Source: Stomorhina lunata (Eukaryota; Arthropoda; Insecta; Diptera; Rhiniidae). From it: a stretch of DNA of 64,000 nt. Both the position numbers and the translations under genes were made by a program. The stretch spans positions 34,792,218-34,856,217 of the forward strand of contig OW121742.1 of NCBI GenBank assembly GCA_933228675.1. The letters are read 5' to 3'. Shown piece by piece: positions 1 through 11,128 of the stretch. The notes beneath the pieces were generated by a model, which worked only from the letters and a program-made list of their open reading frames with translations, searched no databases and was not told the DNA's origin. The stretch's first letter is position 1. Every line of letters starts with the position of its first letter.

Positions 1-640
1 GTATAAAAATTAGAATTTTTTTAAAAATTTCCTATAAAAATGAGAAATTTTTGAAAAATTTCCTATAAAAATAATAACTTTTTGGAAAATTCCTAAAAAT
101 AATATGAAATTTTTTTAAAAATTTCCTATAAAAATAATACATTTTTGAAAAATTTCCTATAAAAATAAGATATTTTTGAAAAATTTCCTATAAAAATAAG
201 AAAGTTTTGAAAAGTTCCTATAAAAATAAGAAATTTTTGAAAATTTTCCTAAAAATATTATGAAATTTTTTTAAAAATTTCCTATAAAAATAATACATTT
301 TTGAAAAATTTCCTATAAAAATAAGATATTTTTAAAAAAATTTTTGAAAAATTTGCTATAAAAATAAGAATTTTTTAAAAACTTCCTATAAAAATAATAA
401 TTTTTTAAAAAATTTCCTATAAAAATAAGAATTTTTTTTTTTAAATTTGCTATAAAAATAAGAATTTTTAAAAAATTTACTATAAAAATAAGAAATTTTT
501 AAAAAATGTCCTATAATAATAAGAATTTTTTAAAAAATTTCCTATAAAAAAAAAGAATTTTTTAAAAAATTTCCTATAAAAATAAGAATTTTTTTTTAAA
601 AAATTTCCTATAAAAATATGAAATTAAAGTTTTGAAAAAT
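1..640. repeat. 31-bp A/T minisatellite array (family A)
   Basis: About 20 monomers of 31 bp, built from TTTCCTATAAAAATAAG followed by AAATTTTTGAAAAA. Many single-base changes and indels show an old or poorly homogenised array. It is cut by the left window edge. The same monomer recurs in the same orientation at 2415-4165 and in reverse complement at 60465-61810. No coding function. Confidence 0.9.
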
Positions 641-2414
641 TCTTACAAAATAGACTGGATTTGAGCTGTAGGGTAAAATTTTCTTGGACATTTAAAATTT
701 CCTATATGTGCAACATACAGACTGACAAATAACACAACTTATATAAAAACTGACATAATGTCCTTCCAAATTTTTATAAGGGTTTATATTATTTTCCCTC
801 TTTATTTTATTTTTTTAACCTTTTGACTGATTTTATTTTTAATGAAAAATGACCTGTTATTTTCATCAAGTGTTCATCTGTTCTTCATATTAAATAAAAG
901 AGGATGCAATCCCAATAAAATTGCCTTAAATTCGACAAAACATTGGAATGCTTAAAAATATGAAAACAATCAAAAATTCTTTATAAATGATCCAAACGAT
1001 TTATAATTTATCGCTACTGCCTTCTTTTGACATACACACATCAAATGACATGTGATTTAATCTGGATGTCATAAATCTTAGAGGTATCGAAATAAAGAAA
1101 AATATTATTTTTTTTTTTTGAGATTTTGTCTGAAAGTTGGATTCGTTAGACGTAATTTGTATGTTAATCTGGTTAATATTTACTTTAAGTCCTTTCGTTA
1201 TGGTAAATTGTGATTAATGTTTGGAAGATGCAGTTAAGAAATTTTTTTGACTAATATGAGGGCAGTTAATAGGGGAAAGAATATAACAAAATTTATGAAC
1301 GACATATTTTTACAAAAATTTACAAAGTTTTTTAAAATATTTTCTCAAAAGAAGTTATTTAAAAAAGTCTTTATTTTTTATGAAAAAAATTTCTAAAAAT
1401 CCATATTTTGATAGGAAATTAAAAAAATATATATAGGAATATTTCCAAAAATTATATTTCCAAAAATTCTTATTTTTCCACCAAAATTTTCAATAAGTTC
1501 AAAGGTTATTTATTTTTACAGTACATTATTTCAAAATATCCATTTTTTTAATTTTGTATATATTAATGCAATTTACTAACTTCTGACTAAATCTTCCTTT
1601 GTTTGCGTTTTCATCTTAAGAAAACATCTTCAGCCGAAAGCCATCAACCACCACCAATTCAAGAACTAATCAAATAAACAAATAAATAGACAAGAAACTT
1701 CCCAAGACAATGAATATTAAAAAGGGTTACAATTTGCATAATCACTAGATATGAATATAATTTTAAAACGAAATCATAAAGATGAAACCTGAAGTAAAAA
1801 AGAAAATTTATGCAATAAAAAAATCTACAAAGTCATTTAAGGACTCACTGATGTCTGCCGTCGGTTAAAAGTGTTGAAAAAGGCGCGTGCTACCTCCGTC
1901 TTCTACTTCCCTTTATTCGATTTCAATGTCAAGAATAAAATTTCATTTCATTACATTTTAAAAGCTAAAACATAATTTCCGGTTTCCGTTTCATCTGAAA
2001 AAGAATTAAAGGAGTCCGCTTAGGTTTAACAGGAATTTGAACCTCAAGGGTATTTAAAATGAATTGGTGACAATGTTCTGGAACAACAATTTCTTGGTTT
2101 TTAAAATCTGCCCTTATTTGGGAGCTCAAAGAAAATGTATCTAAGAATTGTATTTTCTTATTTTGGTGTAAAAGAAAAATGTTGTTAGAAATAGAAAAAT
2201 GATAAAAAGAAAACAGAATGTCATAATTTATAAAATACAACAGCCAAGTGAAATGGTCATTTATCATAAGACATAAGTACAAGAATGAATGTCTCATTGG
2301 AATCTAATGAAGGGATTCTAAAACTAGACTAAAACGAATGACAACAAATTGCAATAACACAGACATACAAACAAACTTAAATGTGTTAGTCTTGTCCCCA
2401 CTGTTCTAATTCAT
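641..2414. other. Unique A/T-rich DNA between two family-A arrays
   Basis: There are homopolymer runs and weak minisatellite-like remnants near 1380-1500, and no recognisable gene. A 110-codon minus-strand frame at 1965-2297 shows no domain or signal that I recognise. Confidence 0.6.
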
Positions 2415-4165
2415 ATTAAATTTTTTTTCCTATAAAAATAAGAAATGTTTGAAAAATTTCCTATAAAAATAAGAAATTTTTGAAAAATTTCCTATAAAAA
2501 TAAACAATTTTTGAAAAATTTCCTATCAAAATAAGACATTTTTGAAAAATTTCCTATCAAAATAAGAAATTTTTGAAAAATTTTCCTATCAAAATAAGAA
2601 AATTTTGAAAAATTTCCTATAAAAATAAGAAATTTTTGAGAAAATTCCTATAAAAATAAGAAATTTTTCAAAAATTTCCTATAAAAATAACAAATTTTTA
2701 AAAAATTTCCTTTAGAAAAAAGAAATTTTTTAAAAAATTTTTTTTAGAAAAAAGAAATTTTTTAAAAAATTTCCTTTAGAAATAAGAAATTTTTGAAAAA
2801 TTTCCTATAAAAACAAGAAATTTTTGAAAAATTTCCTATCAAAATAAGACATTTTTGAAAAATTTCCTATCAAAATAAGAAATTTTTGAAAAATTTCCTA
2901 TAAAAATAAAAAATTTTTGAAAAATTTCTTATAAAAATAAGAAATTTTCGAGAAATTTCTTATAAAAATAAGACATTTTTTAAAAATTTCCTATAAAAAT
3001 AATAAATTTTTGAAAAATTTTCATATAAAAATAAGAAATTTTTGAAAAAATTCCTTTAAAAATAAGAAATTTTTGAAAAATTTCCTATAAAAACAAGAAA
3101 TTTTTGAAAAATTTCCTATAAAAATAAAAAATTTTTGAAAATTTTCCTATCAAAATAAGACATTTTTGAAAAATTTCTATCAAAATAAGAAATTTTTAAA
3201 AAATTTCCTTTCAAAATAAGAAAATTTTGAAAAATTTCCTATAAAAATAAGAAATTTTTGAGAAAATTCCTATAAAAATAAGAAATTTTTCAAAAATTTC
3301 CTATAAAAATAACAAATTTTTAAAAAATTTCCTTTAGAAATAAGAAATTTTTTAAAAAATTTCCTTTAGAAATAAGAAATTTTTGAAAAATTTCCTATAA
3401 AAACAAGAAATTTTTGAAAAATTTCCTATAAAAATAAAAAATTTTTGAAAAATTTCTTATAAAAATAAGAAATTTTCGAAAAATTTCTTATAAAAATAAG
3501 ACATTTTTTAAAAATAAGATATTTTTAAAAAATTTCCTATAAAAATAACAAATTTTTAAAAAATTTCCTTTAGAAATAAGAAATTTTTTAAAAAATTTCC
3601 TTTAGAAATAAGAAATTTTTGAAAAATTTCCGATAAAAATAAGAAATTTTTGAAAATTTTCCTTTAGAAATAAGAAATTTTTGAAAAATTTCCGATAAAA
3701 ATAAGAAATTTTTGAAAATTTTCCTTTAGAAATAAGAAATTTTTGAAAATGTTCTATAAAAATAAGAAATTTTTGAAAATTTTCCTTTAGAAATAAGAAA
3801 TTTTTGAAAAATTGTCTATAAAAATAGAATTTTTTTGAAAAATTTCCTATAAAAATAGCAAATTTTTCAAAAATTTCCTACGAAAATAGTAAATTTTTCA
3901 AAAATTTCCTATGAAAATATTAAAATTTTCAAAAATTTCCTATGAAAATTGGAAAATTTTCAAAAATTTCCTATGAAAATTGTAAACTTTTTCAAAAATT
4001 TCCTATAAAAGTAGTAAATTTTTGAAAAAATTTTCTATAAAAATAGTAAATTTTTGAAAAATTTTCTATAAAAGTAGTAAATTTTTGAAAAATTTCCCAT
4101 AAAAAAAAGTAAGTTTTTCAAAAATTGCCTTTAAAAATGGAAAAATTTTCGAAAAATCGAAAATC
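2415..4165. repeat. 31-bp A/T minisatellite array (family A), second block
   Basis: About 55 monomers of the 1-640 type in the same orientation. Variant domains are visible: CTATCAAAATAAG near 2520-2600 and 2830-2880, CCTTTAGAAATAAG near 2700-2790 and 3320-3800, and CCTATGAAAAT with ATTTTTCAAAAATT near 3850-4000. A variant series around 2800-2960 is repeated in the same order around 3080-3480, which points to a segmental duplication of several monomers. Confidence 0.9.
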
Positions 4166-6125
4166 TTTATAAGGATTGATTTATCTTATATATGAAATAA
4201 AATATGTTTTTTTTAAATACAATGTGTTTCAATTGTTAAACTAAGATTATCTAATCTAACAATACATCACTTTTTAAATAAAATTCCTTTTAAAATTGTA
4301 GTCTAATCATTAGAATTCTATGTAAAACATGATATAAATTATTACATACCTTTCACTATCGTTTGTTTATTTTACAAGTAAAACAATAATTTTAGCACAT
4401 TTAACTAAAGAAATTGTTGAGCGGACGGGCCAAGTCTCCATTGTCTCTAGACGCCTTTTCTCACACCTTGACCTAGATGACACTTTATGAAATTTATGGT
4501 TATGATTTTTATATTTCAATTTGTTTTCCTTTATTTTGTCAAGATATTTTTTCGGTTAAAAATCATATTAAAGATATGAGTCCTTAAATGCAGTTGTATT
4601 GTGTTTTTCTGATGACCTGGCTGAGATTTCAATTTCATAAATTTCCTGTTAAATTTTGGCATTGTTGCATCGACCTTAGATAACGGTTTTGAGTATTTTG
4701 TATGTAATATCACAAAAAGGGACACTTGTAGGAGATTGTGAGGACACTTGTTTTTCTTTTCTTGACTCTATTATTGTGTCCTAGGGCTTGTTTGTTTTGT
4801 CTATTTGTCACGGTATGTGGTCATAATTTTATTGTTAATTTCATGTATTTAAACAAAAAACCATAATTTTGTCTTTTGTTTTATTTTTAATATTTAAGAA
4901 ACTATAATAAGGTATTGTTTTTCTGGTTTAGACTCTGGCGCCAGCAAAGTTGGTATGCAAACAAATTTTTGATAATTTTAGCAAAAATATCTTGATTTTT
5001 TAATACCATTTAATATCATTGAAATAGGGACAATAGTATCGGTCAAAATTTCATTTACCTTCTGTGGAAATGTAATATTTGGTAATGATTTTCTTAAAGC
5101 GATAAATTCATTCCTCTGCATATGAAACTTCTTGTTTCTACAGATCATACAGTTTCAGGACCGAATGGTTTTGGTTAGATTTTGCTTGTCATAGTAGACC
5201 TATAGAAGCAGTTAGTTGGAATAAAAGCAGTATAGGAGCATTGGGTGTTACGTATCCTAAACATAAAAATAGCTGGTAAATATCAGGGAAACTTAATTCC
5301 CCATCTAGAAAAATTATATTTATAATATTATCACGTATCGTCTAAAATGTTAAATATCATGTAATTAAACTTAGAACCGGTTTTTATTAGTAAAACCGAA
5401 GTAGAAAGATTGAGTTAGGGATCATATGGGCAAATCCTGCGTGACGGACAATACATTTGTACGGATTTTGTTGAACTTGAATCAATTCCATTGTCGTTTT
5501 ACACGAGATATCTTTGCACTGATTTCGGAGAATATAAGACCATCGATTGTGCTCTCGAATGACATTTGTTAATTTACATACTTGCTTTGGAGGAAAAAGA
5601 TATTCGCTTTTAAAGTGCTGTGACGGACGCTACAAAAAATGTAAGTGACTTTTTTTTCAACACGTGTTTCTGTAATTTATATCAAAACGGTCAAAGTAAT
5701 AAAAAAATTGTAAATACATTGAACATAAAGGAAAATCAGAGGATTATAAACCCGCTTTTATAAAATATTCTAAAGTTTCCAGTTTCACCAAAAATCCATA
5801 AATGAACTGTTGCGGACGCTACGTAATGGACGATACAGTTTTTACATGCACGTTTTTTTATTAGGAAAAATGTATATTTTATATTTTTTAAGGGTTCGTA
5901 AATAAGTAAAAATAATGGTGTTATCTGTTTCCGAATTTCATCTCCTTCATGTTCGCGGTTAAAAATGCGATTATTGGGCACAATTTAATATTTCGCAAAA
6001 CGGCTACATACATATACACTCAGAAAAAAGACATGTACTAAATTTGAGGAAAAAAATAAATATATTTGTTTAAAGTTTTACACTTTTTACATTTTATTTT
6101 TCGTTCCATGAATGCTGAGGTTAGA
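4166..6125. other. Unique A/T-rich DNA, no gene recognised
   Basis: The only notable pattern is a short motif near ACGGAC(A/G)(A/C)TAC at about 5441-5451, 5621-5633 and 5813-5822, followed by GGACGATAC at 5828-5836. Frames of 60-80 codons here have no recognisable domain. Confidence 0.5.
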
Positions 6126-6645
6126 TGTTAGAGTGTCCCAAGAAGTCAAACCCTACCATACGATACCCTTCACCAAAGGTCAAAGGTGTTCTTTTTCAAA
6201 GGTCAAAGGTTATATTTTTCAATGTCTTCAGATTTATGAGCGTTTTAGAGATTTTTGTCTCATTTAGTGCGTTTTGACAGAAGAGTTTGTATGGGAGCTA
6301 TGGTCAAATGTGGACCGATTTCAACGAAATTTGGTATAATGGTTTTGTTTAACATAAGCAGTATTTGTTTTGAATTCAAAAACATTGATATTTGTTTCGA
6401 AAATATCAATTCCGGGAAGTGGGACCTATGGGAGGTACCATAAACCTTTATAATAGCTACCTGTAGTTTGATTGGTAGTTTTGGCTGAGTCCCGACAGTC
6501 AGACGGACGGACTGGCATCGCTAAATCGACTCAGAAAGTGATTCTAAGCCTATTGGTATACTAAAAGGTGGGTCTAAGACAAATATTTCTATGCGTTACA
6601 TACATCAGCACAAACGTATAATATCCTTTCCACCTTCAGTAAAAA
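6126..6645 (-). mobile_element. Terminal-hairpin dispersed repeat, copy 1 (5' and 3' parts)
   Basis: Read on the minus strand, this shares segments with the copies at 24268-25080 and 29455-30027: CTGATGT...AACGCATAGAAATATT, then AGACCCACC, a GTCCGTCCGTCTG tract, and near the other end GGTGAAGGGTATCGTATGGT. The clean CTTACTTG terminus is not present, so that end is degraded. It is non-coding. The family is widespread in fly introns as far as I know, but I cannot give it a name with confidence. Confidence 0.65.
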
Positions 6646-6649
6646 CAAC

Positions 6650-8015
6650 AATTTCAAAAATAATTTAAAACATTTCTATAAAAATTTAATTTAAATAGAT
6701 TTGTCAATATAAAAACTTAAACGGAAATTTTTGTATAATAAAAATTTTAGCATTTTTTTAACAAATTTTTCTAAAAATAATTTCTAAAAGATTGAATTCC
6801 TAAAAAATATTTCTGAAAGATAATTTTCTATACAAACAATTTTTCTGTGGAAAAACATTTCACAGTGAATTTTTCTATAGCAAAAATTTGTTTATGGAAT
6901 TTTTTTTTAAAGTTTTCTATAAAAAGATATTTTATAGCTAAAATTTGTCTTTTAAAAGTTTTCTATAGAATGAAATTTTATTGCAAATTTTTTTCAAGAA
7001 AAAAAAAAAAATTCAAAAGGTTAATCAAAAATTTTGGGACATCAAACATTTAATTAAAAAATTTTACTGTAGTGTATTGTACTAAAATCCCAATTTATTA
7101 CAATTATTTATTATTGTAATAAATACTTTTTTGATGAAACCAAAAAATGTTGGTGGGGAAGGTTGGTTAGGCCATCTCATCAGGAGGATTATCCCTAATT
7201 CTAGACAGAGCGAAAACCACACATTATATTCTTTTTGCGGGACAGAATAAATAAGAATTATTGTGTCCAACAATTATCAACATAAAACTAAAATTATCAT
7301 CTGAACAGAAACACACAAACATTTTTCAGTTTTATCTTTTCTTTATTTTCTACACTTTTGTTGTTGCTTTTTTGACGACTAAGACAAAAATTATTCTGTA
7401 GAAAAAAATCATTTCACATTTTTCTGTAGAAAATATTTATCGTTTTTCTGTAGAAAAAATTACTTTGCAAATTTTATTTTAGAGAAATTAAAAAAAGAAA
7501 AGAAATCATAGCAAATTATTTTATAGAAAAAAAAATCATTAGACATTTTTCTGGGGAAAATTTTTATCCCAAGTTTTTCCATAGAAAAATTACATTGCAA
7601 ATTTTATTATAGAAAAAACTTTTATTGCAAATTTTACTATAGAAAATTGTCACCGCAACTTTTCCATAAAAAAAACTCCATGGCAAGTTTTTCTATAAAA
7701 AAAAAAAAAAAAAAAATAGATGATGGCCTAACCAACCATCGAAACTCCTCGAGGAATCGGTTGTCCCTACAAAAATTGTTTGGCTTTTATCAACAAATTG
7801 TCTCTCACATTAATAAATAAACGTAATAGACTGGGATCGAGTGCGAATAATTATTATTTTTAAAGAAAAAATTTCAACCCAATTTTACTGCAGAAAACTT
7901 TGAACATTTTTCTATAGAATAAATTATATCACAAATTTTTCTCTAGAAAAAATCGCATCTCAAATTTTACTACAAAAAAAAGCATCTCAAATTTTTCTAT
8001 AGAAAATATGAACCT
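6650..8015. repeat. Decayed CTATA(G/A)AAA minisatellite
   Basis: Loosely periodic copies of TTTTTCTATAGAAAAA and CTATAAAAATTT lie in three patches (about 6650-7060, 7385-7715, 7860-8010). Two inserts separate them. The inserts carry GGTTGGTTAGGCCATC at about 7162-7177 and its reverse complement at about 7727-7742, so the middle patch may sit inside a degraded inverted-repeat element. Confidence 0.6.
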
Positions 8016-8064
8016 AGTTTTATAAAAATGTGATAGCCGTATCAAAAGTTAAAGGCATATATAA

Positions 8065-8770
8065 CACAGTACGACAAAATCAAATTTTTTTGAGTAGACA
8101 TGAGTAATGTTAACAGAATATGAAAATAGGCTTAAAATAAAGAAATACCTGTCTCGGCGTTTTGCTGTAGCACGTCAGAATTTTAAGAAATACGATTTTT
8201 AAGATTCGTAGGACCATGGAGGTTCACTTGTAACGTAATACTATTATTAAAAGTTCTATAAAAATAGAATGAATGAACCGATTAAAATGCTTGAGCCAGT
8301 TTTGAAAAGGGAATTAAATTTGGATTTGTTTTTTTTTGCTAGAGGGCGGAAAAATGTAAAATTAAAAAATATCCAAAAAATGTATGAAATTCATTAAAAA
8401 AATAGTTAATAGTTAAGATATCATATTAATTTTTGTATTTTTACATTACATTGAATTACATTACATTTTTTTGGATATTTTTTAATTTTACATGAAAATT
8501 AGCGCCATCTAGCGGAAAAAGACAAATCCAAATTTAATTCCCTTTTCAAAACTGGCTCTAGCATTTAAATCGGTTCACCCATTCTATTTTTATAGAACTT
8601 TTAATAATAGTATTACGTTTCAAGTGAACCTCCACGGTCCTTCGAATCTTTAAAATCGATTTTCTTAAAATTCTGACGTGCTACAGCAAAACGCCGAGAC
8701 ACGTATTTCTTTATTTTAAGCCTATTTTCATATTCTGTTTCTCATGTGTACCAACCACTGTCGTACTGTG
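8065..8770. mobile_element. 706-bp foldback/MITE with ~300-bp arms
   Basis: The left arm starts CACAGTACGACA and the right end is TGTCGTACTGTG. The arms then pair over about 300 bp (for example AGAATATGAAAATAGGC with GCCTATTTTCATATTCT, and CCATGGAGGTTCACTTG with CAAGTGAACCTCCACGG). Flanks share a possible TAA target duplication. No coding capacity is visible. Family unknown. The right arm contains GCGCCATCTAGCGG, a motif related to the tandem repeat at 16.2-16.9 kb. Confidence 0.8.
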
Positions 8771-8879
8771 TAATAGGTATGTTAAAAAATAAAAAAAAAT
8801 TGTAAAAAACTAACTTTGGACCGCCATAAAATCTGAACCATAGCAAAATTCAAAATTTTGAAGAAATTCAAAAATTGTA

Positions 8880-9406
8880 CAGTGGTCGGCATATTTATTT
8901 TGACATATTATTTGTTTTTCTTCTTTTTTATTTTTGTTCCATTACAATTAAAAATAGGTTTAATTGCAACATATATTGTTATTTATTAGAACACAAAACA
9001 CTTTTCAAATTTTTAACGTTTTTGTAATATTTTTTTTTTTTAATTGAAACTAAAAAGTCGTTTTTGCATTGCATGTCAACAAATTGGGAACTTCAAGGTC
9101 AGCAAAAATTAAGAATAATTATTTGGATTAATATAAAATATATCCACCTTTAGTATTTTATACTTTTTGGAGGCGATTTGGAACGGAATTCATCAAAGGT
9201 TGAAAAAACTTCATAGAAATCTATTTCCAAGCTTTTGTGAAAAATTACAAAAAAAAATAAAAATGTGAAAAGTGTTTGTGTTCTAATAAATTACAACATT
9301 TATTGCAATTTTAACTGTTTTTACTTATTTTTTTTAATAACATTACACCAGAAGTAATAAAACAAGAAAAATAAATGCTATGTCAAAATAAATATGCCCA
9401 CCACTG
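8880..9406. mobile_element. Tc1-like MITE with ~180-bp inverted repeats
   Basis: Starts CAGTGGTCGGCATATTTAT and ends with the inverted form AAATATGCCCACCACTG. It is flanked by TA on both sides (8878-8879, 9407-9408), as expected for Tc1/mariner integration. The arms pair imperfectly over ~180 bp. The ~170-bp centre has no usable reading frame, so the element is non-autonomous. Confidence 0.8.
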
Positions 9407-10514
9407 TATGTGTTAGGAAAATAAAGTTTAATCGAAATCGGAGATGGTGTGTTTCATACAGAGCTTCGAAAGGCTTAATTAAATATTAGCTTAATTCCTA
9501 GGAATTCAAAAATGATTTAACAATACCTTAAGTTTAATTCCCATAAAACAATTTAAAAAAATGTGTTGATGTTAAATTCTTAGTGAATTGATTCACATGG
9601 GAATTTAAAATCAACTTGAATGAATAAAATGTTTCTTCATTCCTCTACTCCAATTTGAATTAACATTTTTTATTCTTAATTGAAACCAGTCCAAATTGAA
9701 TTAAAATATTTTTTGAAAATTCATTTTGTGCAAATCATTAGGGTGGATATAAACTAAAGATACTTGATTTTAAATCAAAAACTTAAATTCTGACTTTTTC
9801 GAGGGAAAAGTTTTTTGAACTATACCACTCATTGAATAAAAGTATATCAAACCAAAAAACGAAAATTGAAGTTTTAATTTATAGGGTATTATTGGATCAA
9901 GTGCGATATACATTGTTTGTAAAAACCCTAGATATAAAATAGAACAAAATTTATCATAAATATTCTTTTGTTTTATCAGAAAACATACACATTTAATAAA
10001 AGTATGCATGTATTCTTTAATGTTCGCTCAAAAAAACGGAACTTGTGTATATTTTGCATTTATTTGTTAAACTATAACTTTTAAAAGATATCTAGATATG
10101 CAGGAATATAGTAATATTAATGGTCCTTCGTTTATAATGACCTAATCTTTACCAGAAATTCAATCAGTGAAGGAATCTGCTTAATTAAAAATGTTTTCTA
10201 AAAAAATTTATAAAAATAATTTGCTTTTTGTGACATTAGTTTTTGTAAATACATACATATACATGTAAAATCCCAGTAAAACTTTTCATTACCAAATAAT
10301 GAGTTAAACAGTTAAACTATTGAACACGAACTACTTACTCATTCGCTGTTTAAGTCATTACATTAACATGGGGATGTCATTGGAGGCAAGTACTTACCAA
10401 TTGCAGAAAAGTAATGACTTGGGTAAGCAATTTGAAAGCAACAACAATAACAACTTTTTTGTTGTTGTTTTATTAAAAACATATATTTTTAAACGAAATA
10501 CAAATTTTTTTTTT

Positions 10515-10585
10515 GATCCCATGGGGGCTCGAACCCAGACCCTCCGATTGCTAGGCAGAGACTCTTCCACTGAGCTACTTCATAT
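10515..10585 (-). pseudogene. tRNA-Ala-like sequence (AGC), SINE head or tRNA pseudogene
   Basis: Read on the minus strand it has a good A box (GTAGCTCAGTGGAAGAG), a D arm that pairs, an anticodon loop CTAGCAA (AGC) and a B box GGTTCGAGCCC. The acceptor stem does not pair (TATGAAG against TGGGATC), the T stem has two mismatches and the anticodon stem has one. It is therefore not a functional tRNA gene, but the internal pol III promoter boxes look intact. Confidence 0.6.
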
Positions 10586-11100
10586 GTTGAAAACTTAGCA
10601 GCTTATAATTAATATAAACAATTTTTATTTTTAGATCCAAAATCATGTGAAAATAACTTTGTTTTTTCCTGTTTTTTTTTTGCTTTGTTGTAATTTTTGG
10701 AAAAATATTTTTATACGATTTTTTGTAATTATTTTAAAACTTAAACAATTTAAATCTTCTTTTTTGTATAAGTTTTTACATAAGATTATGCGTGTTCCCT
10801 TACTTTACCGAAACAACCCAAACTTACACAAACGTGTTCCCGTACAAAATTTTCAATACAAATTGTTGTTTTTTGAGTAGTTTCTGACAACTTCGGACTG
10901 TTCTGGGTAGTTTCGTTAGAGTACGGGAACAAACCTATTGACTCTTACTTACGTAAATGTTACAACCTGTTAAGGTCAAAGTCCGAGCATAATTAGAATT
11001 AGTTTTATAATTTTTTTTTACAGAAGATAATATTTAAGTTCTTAAAATTCAAAAATCATTTAAAAAGACTCTTAATAAAAAAAAAACTAAAAAAATTGTT

Positions 11101-11128
11101 GCCCTTGGTGGGATTTGAACCGGGGCCA
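11101..11128 (-). other. Isolated tRNA-like B box
   Basis: The minus strand reads GGTTCAAATCCCACCAAGG, a good B box plus T-arm end, but no A box can be found at the right distance. Probably a SINE or tRNA fragment inside the foldback element. Confidence 0.4.

Noticed and set aside
1965..2297. 110-codon minus-strand frame
   Set aside because: No recognisable domain, no splice or promoter context, and biased A/T-driven composition.
10515..10585. A functional tRNA-Ala gene
   Set aside because: Acceptor stem does not pair and T stem is mismatched, so it is called a tRNA-like relic.
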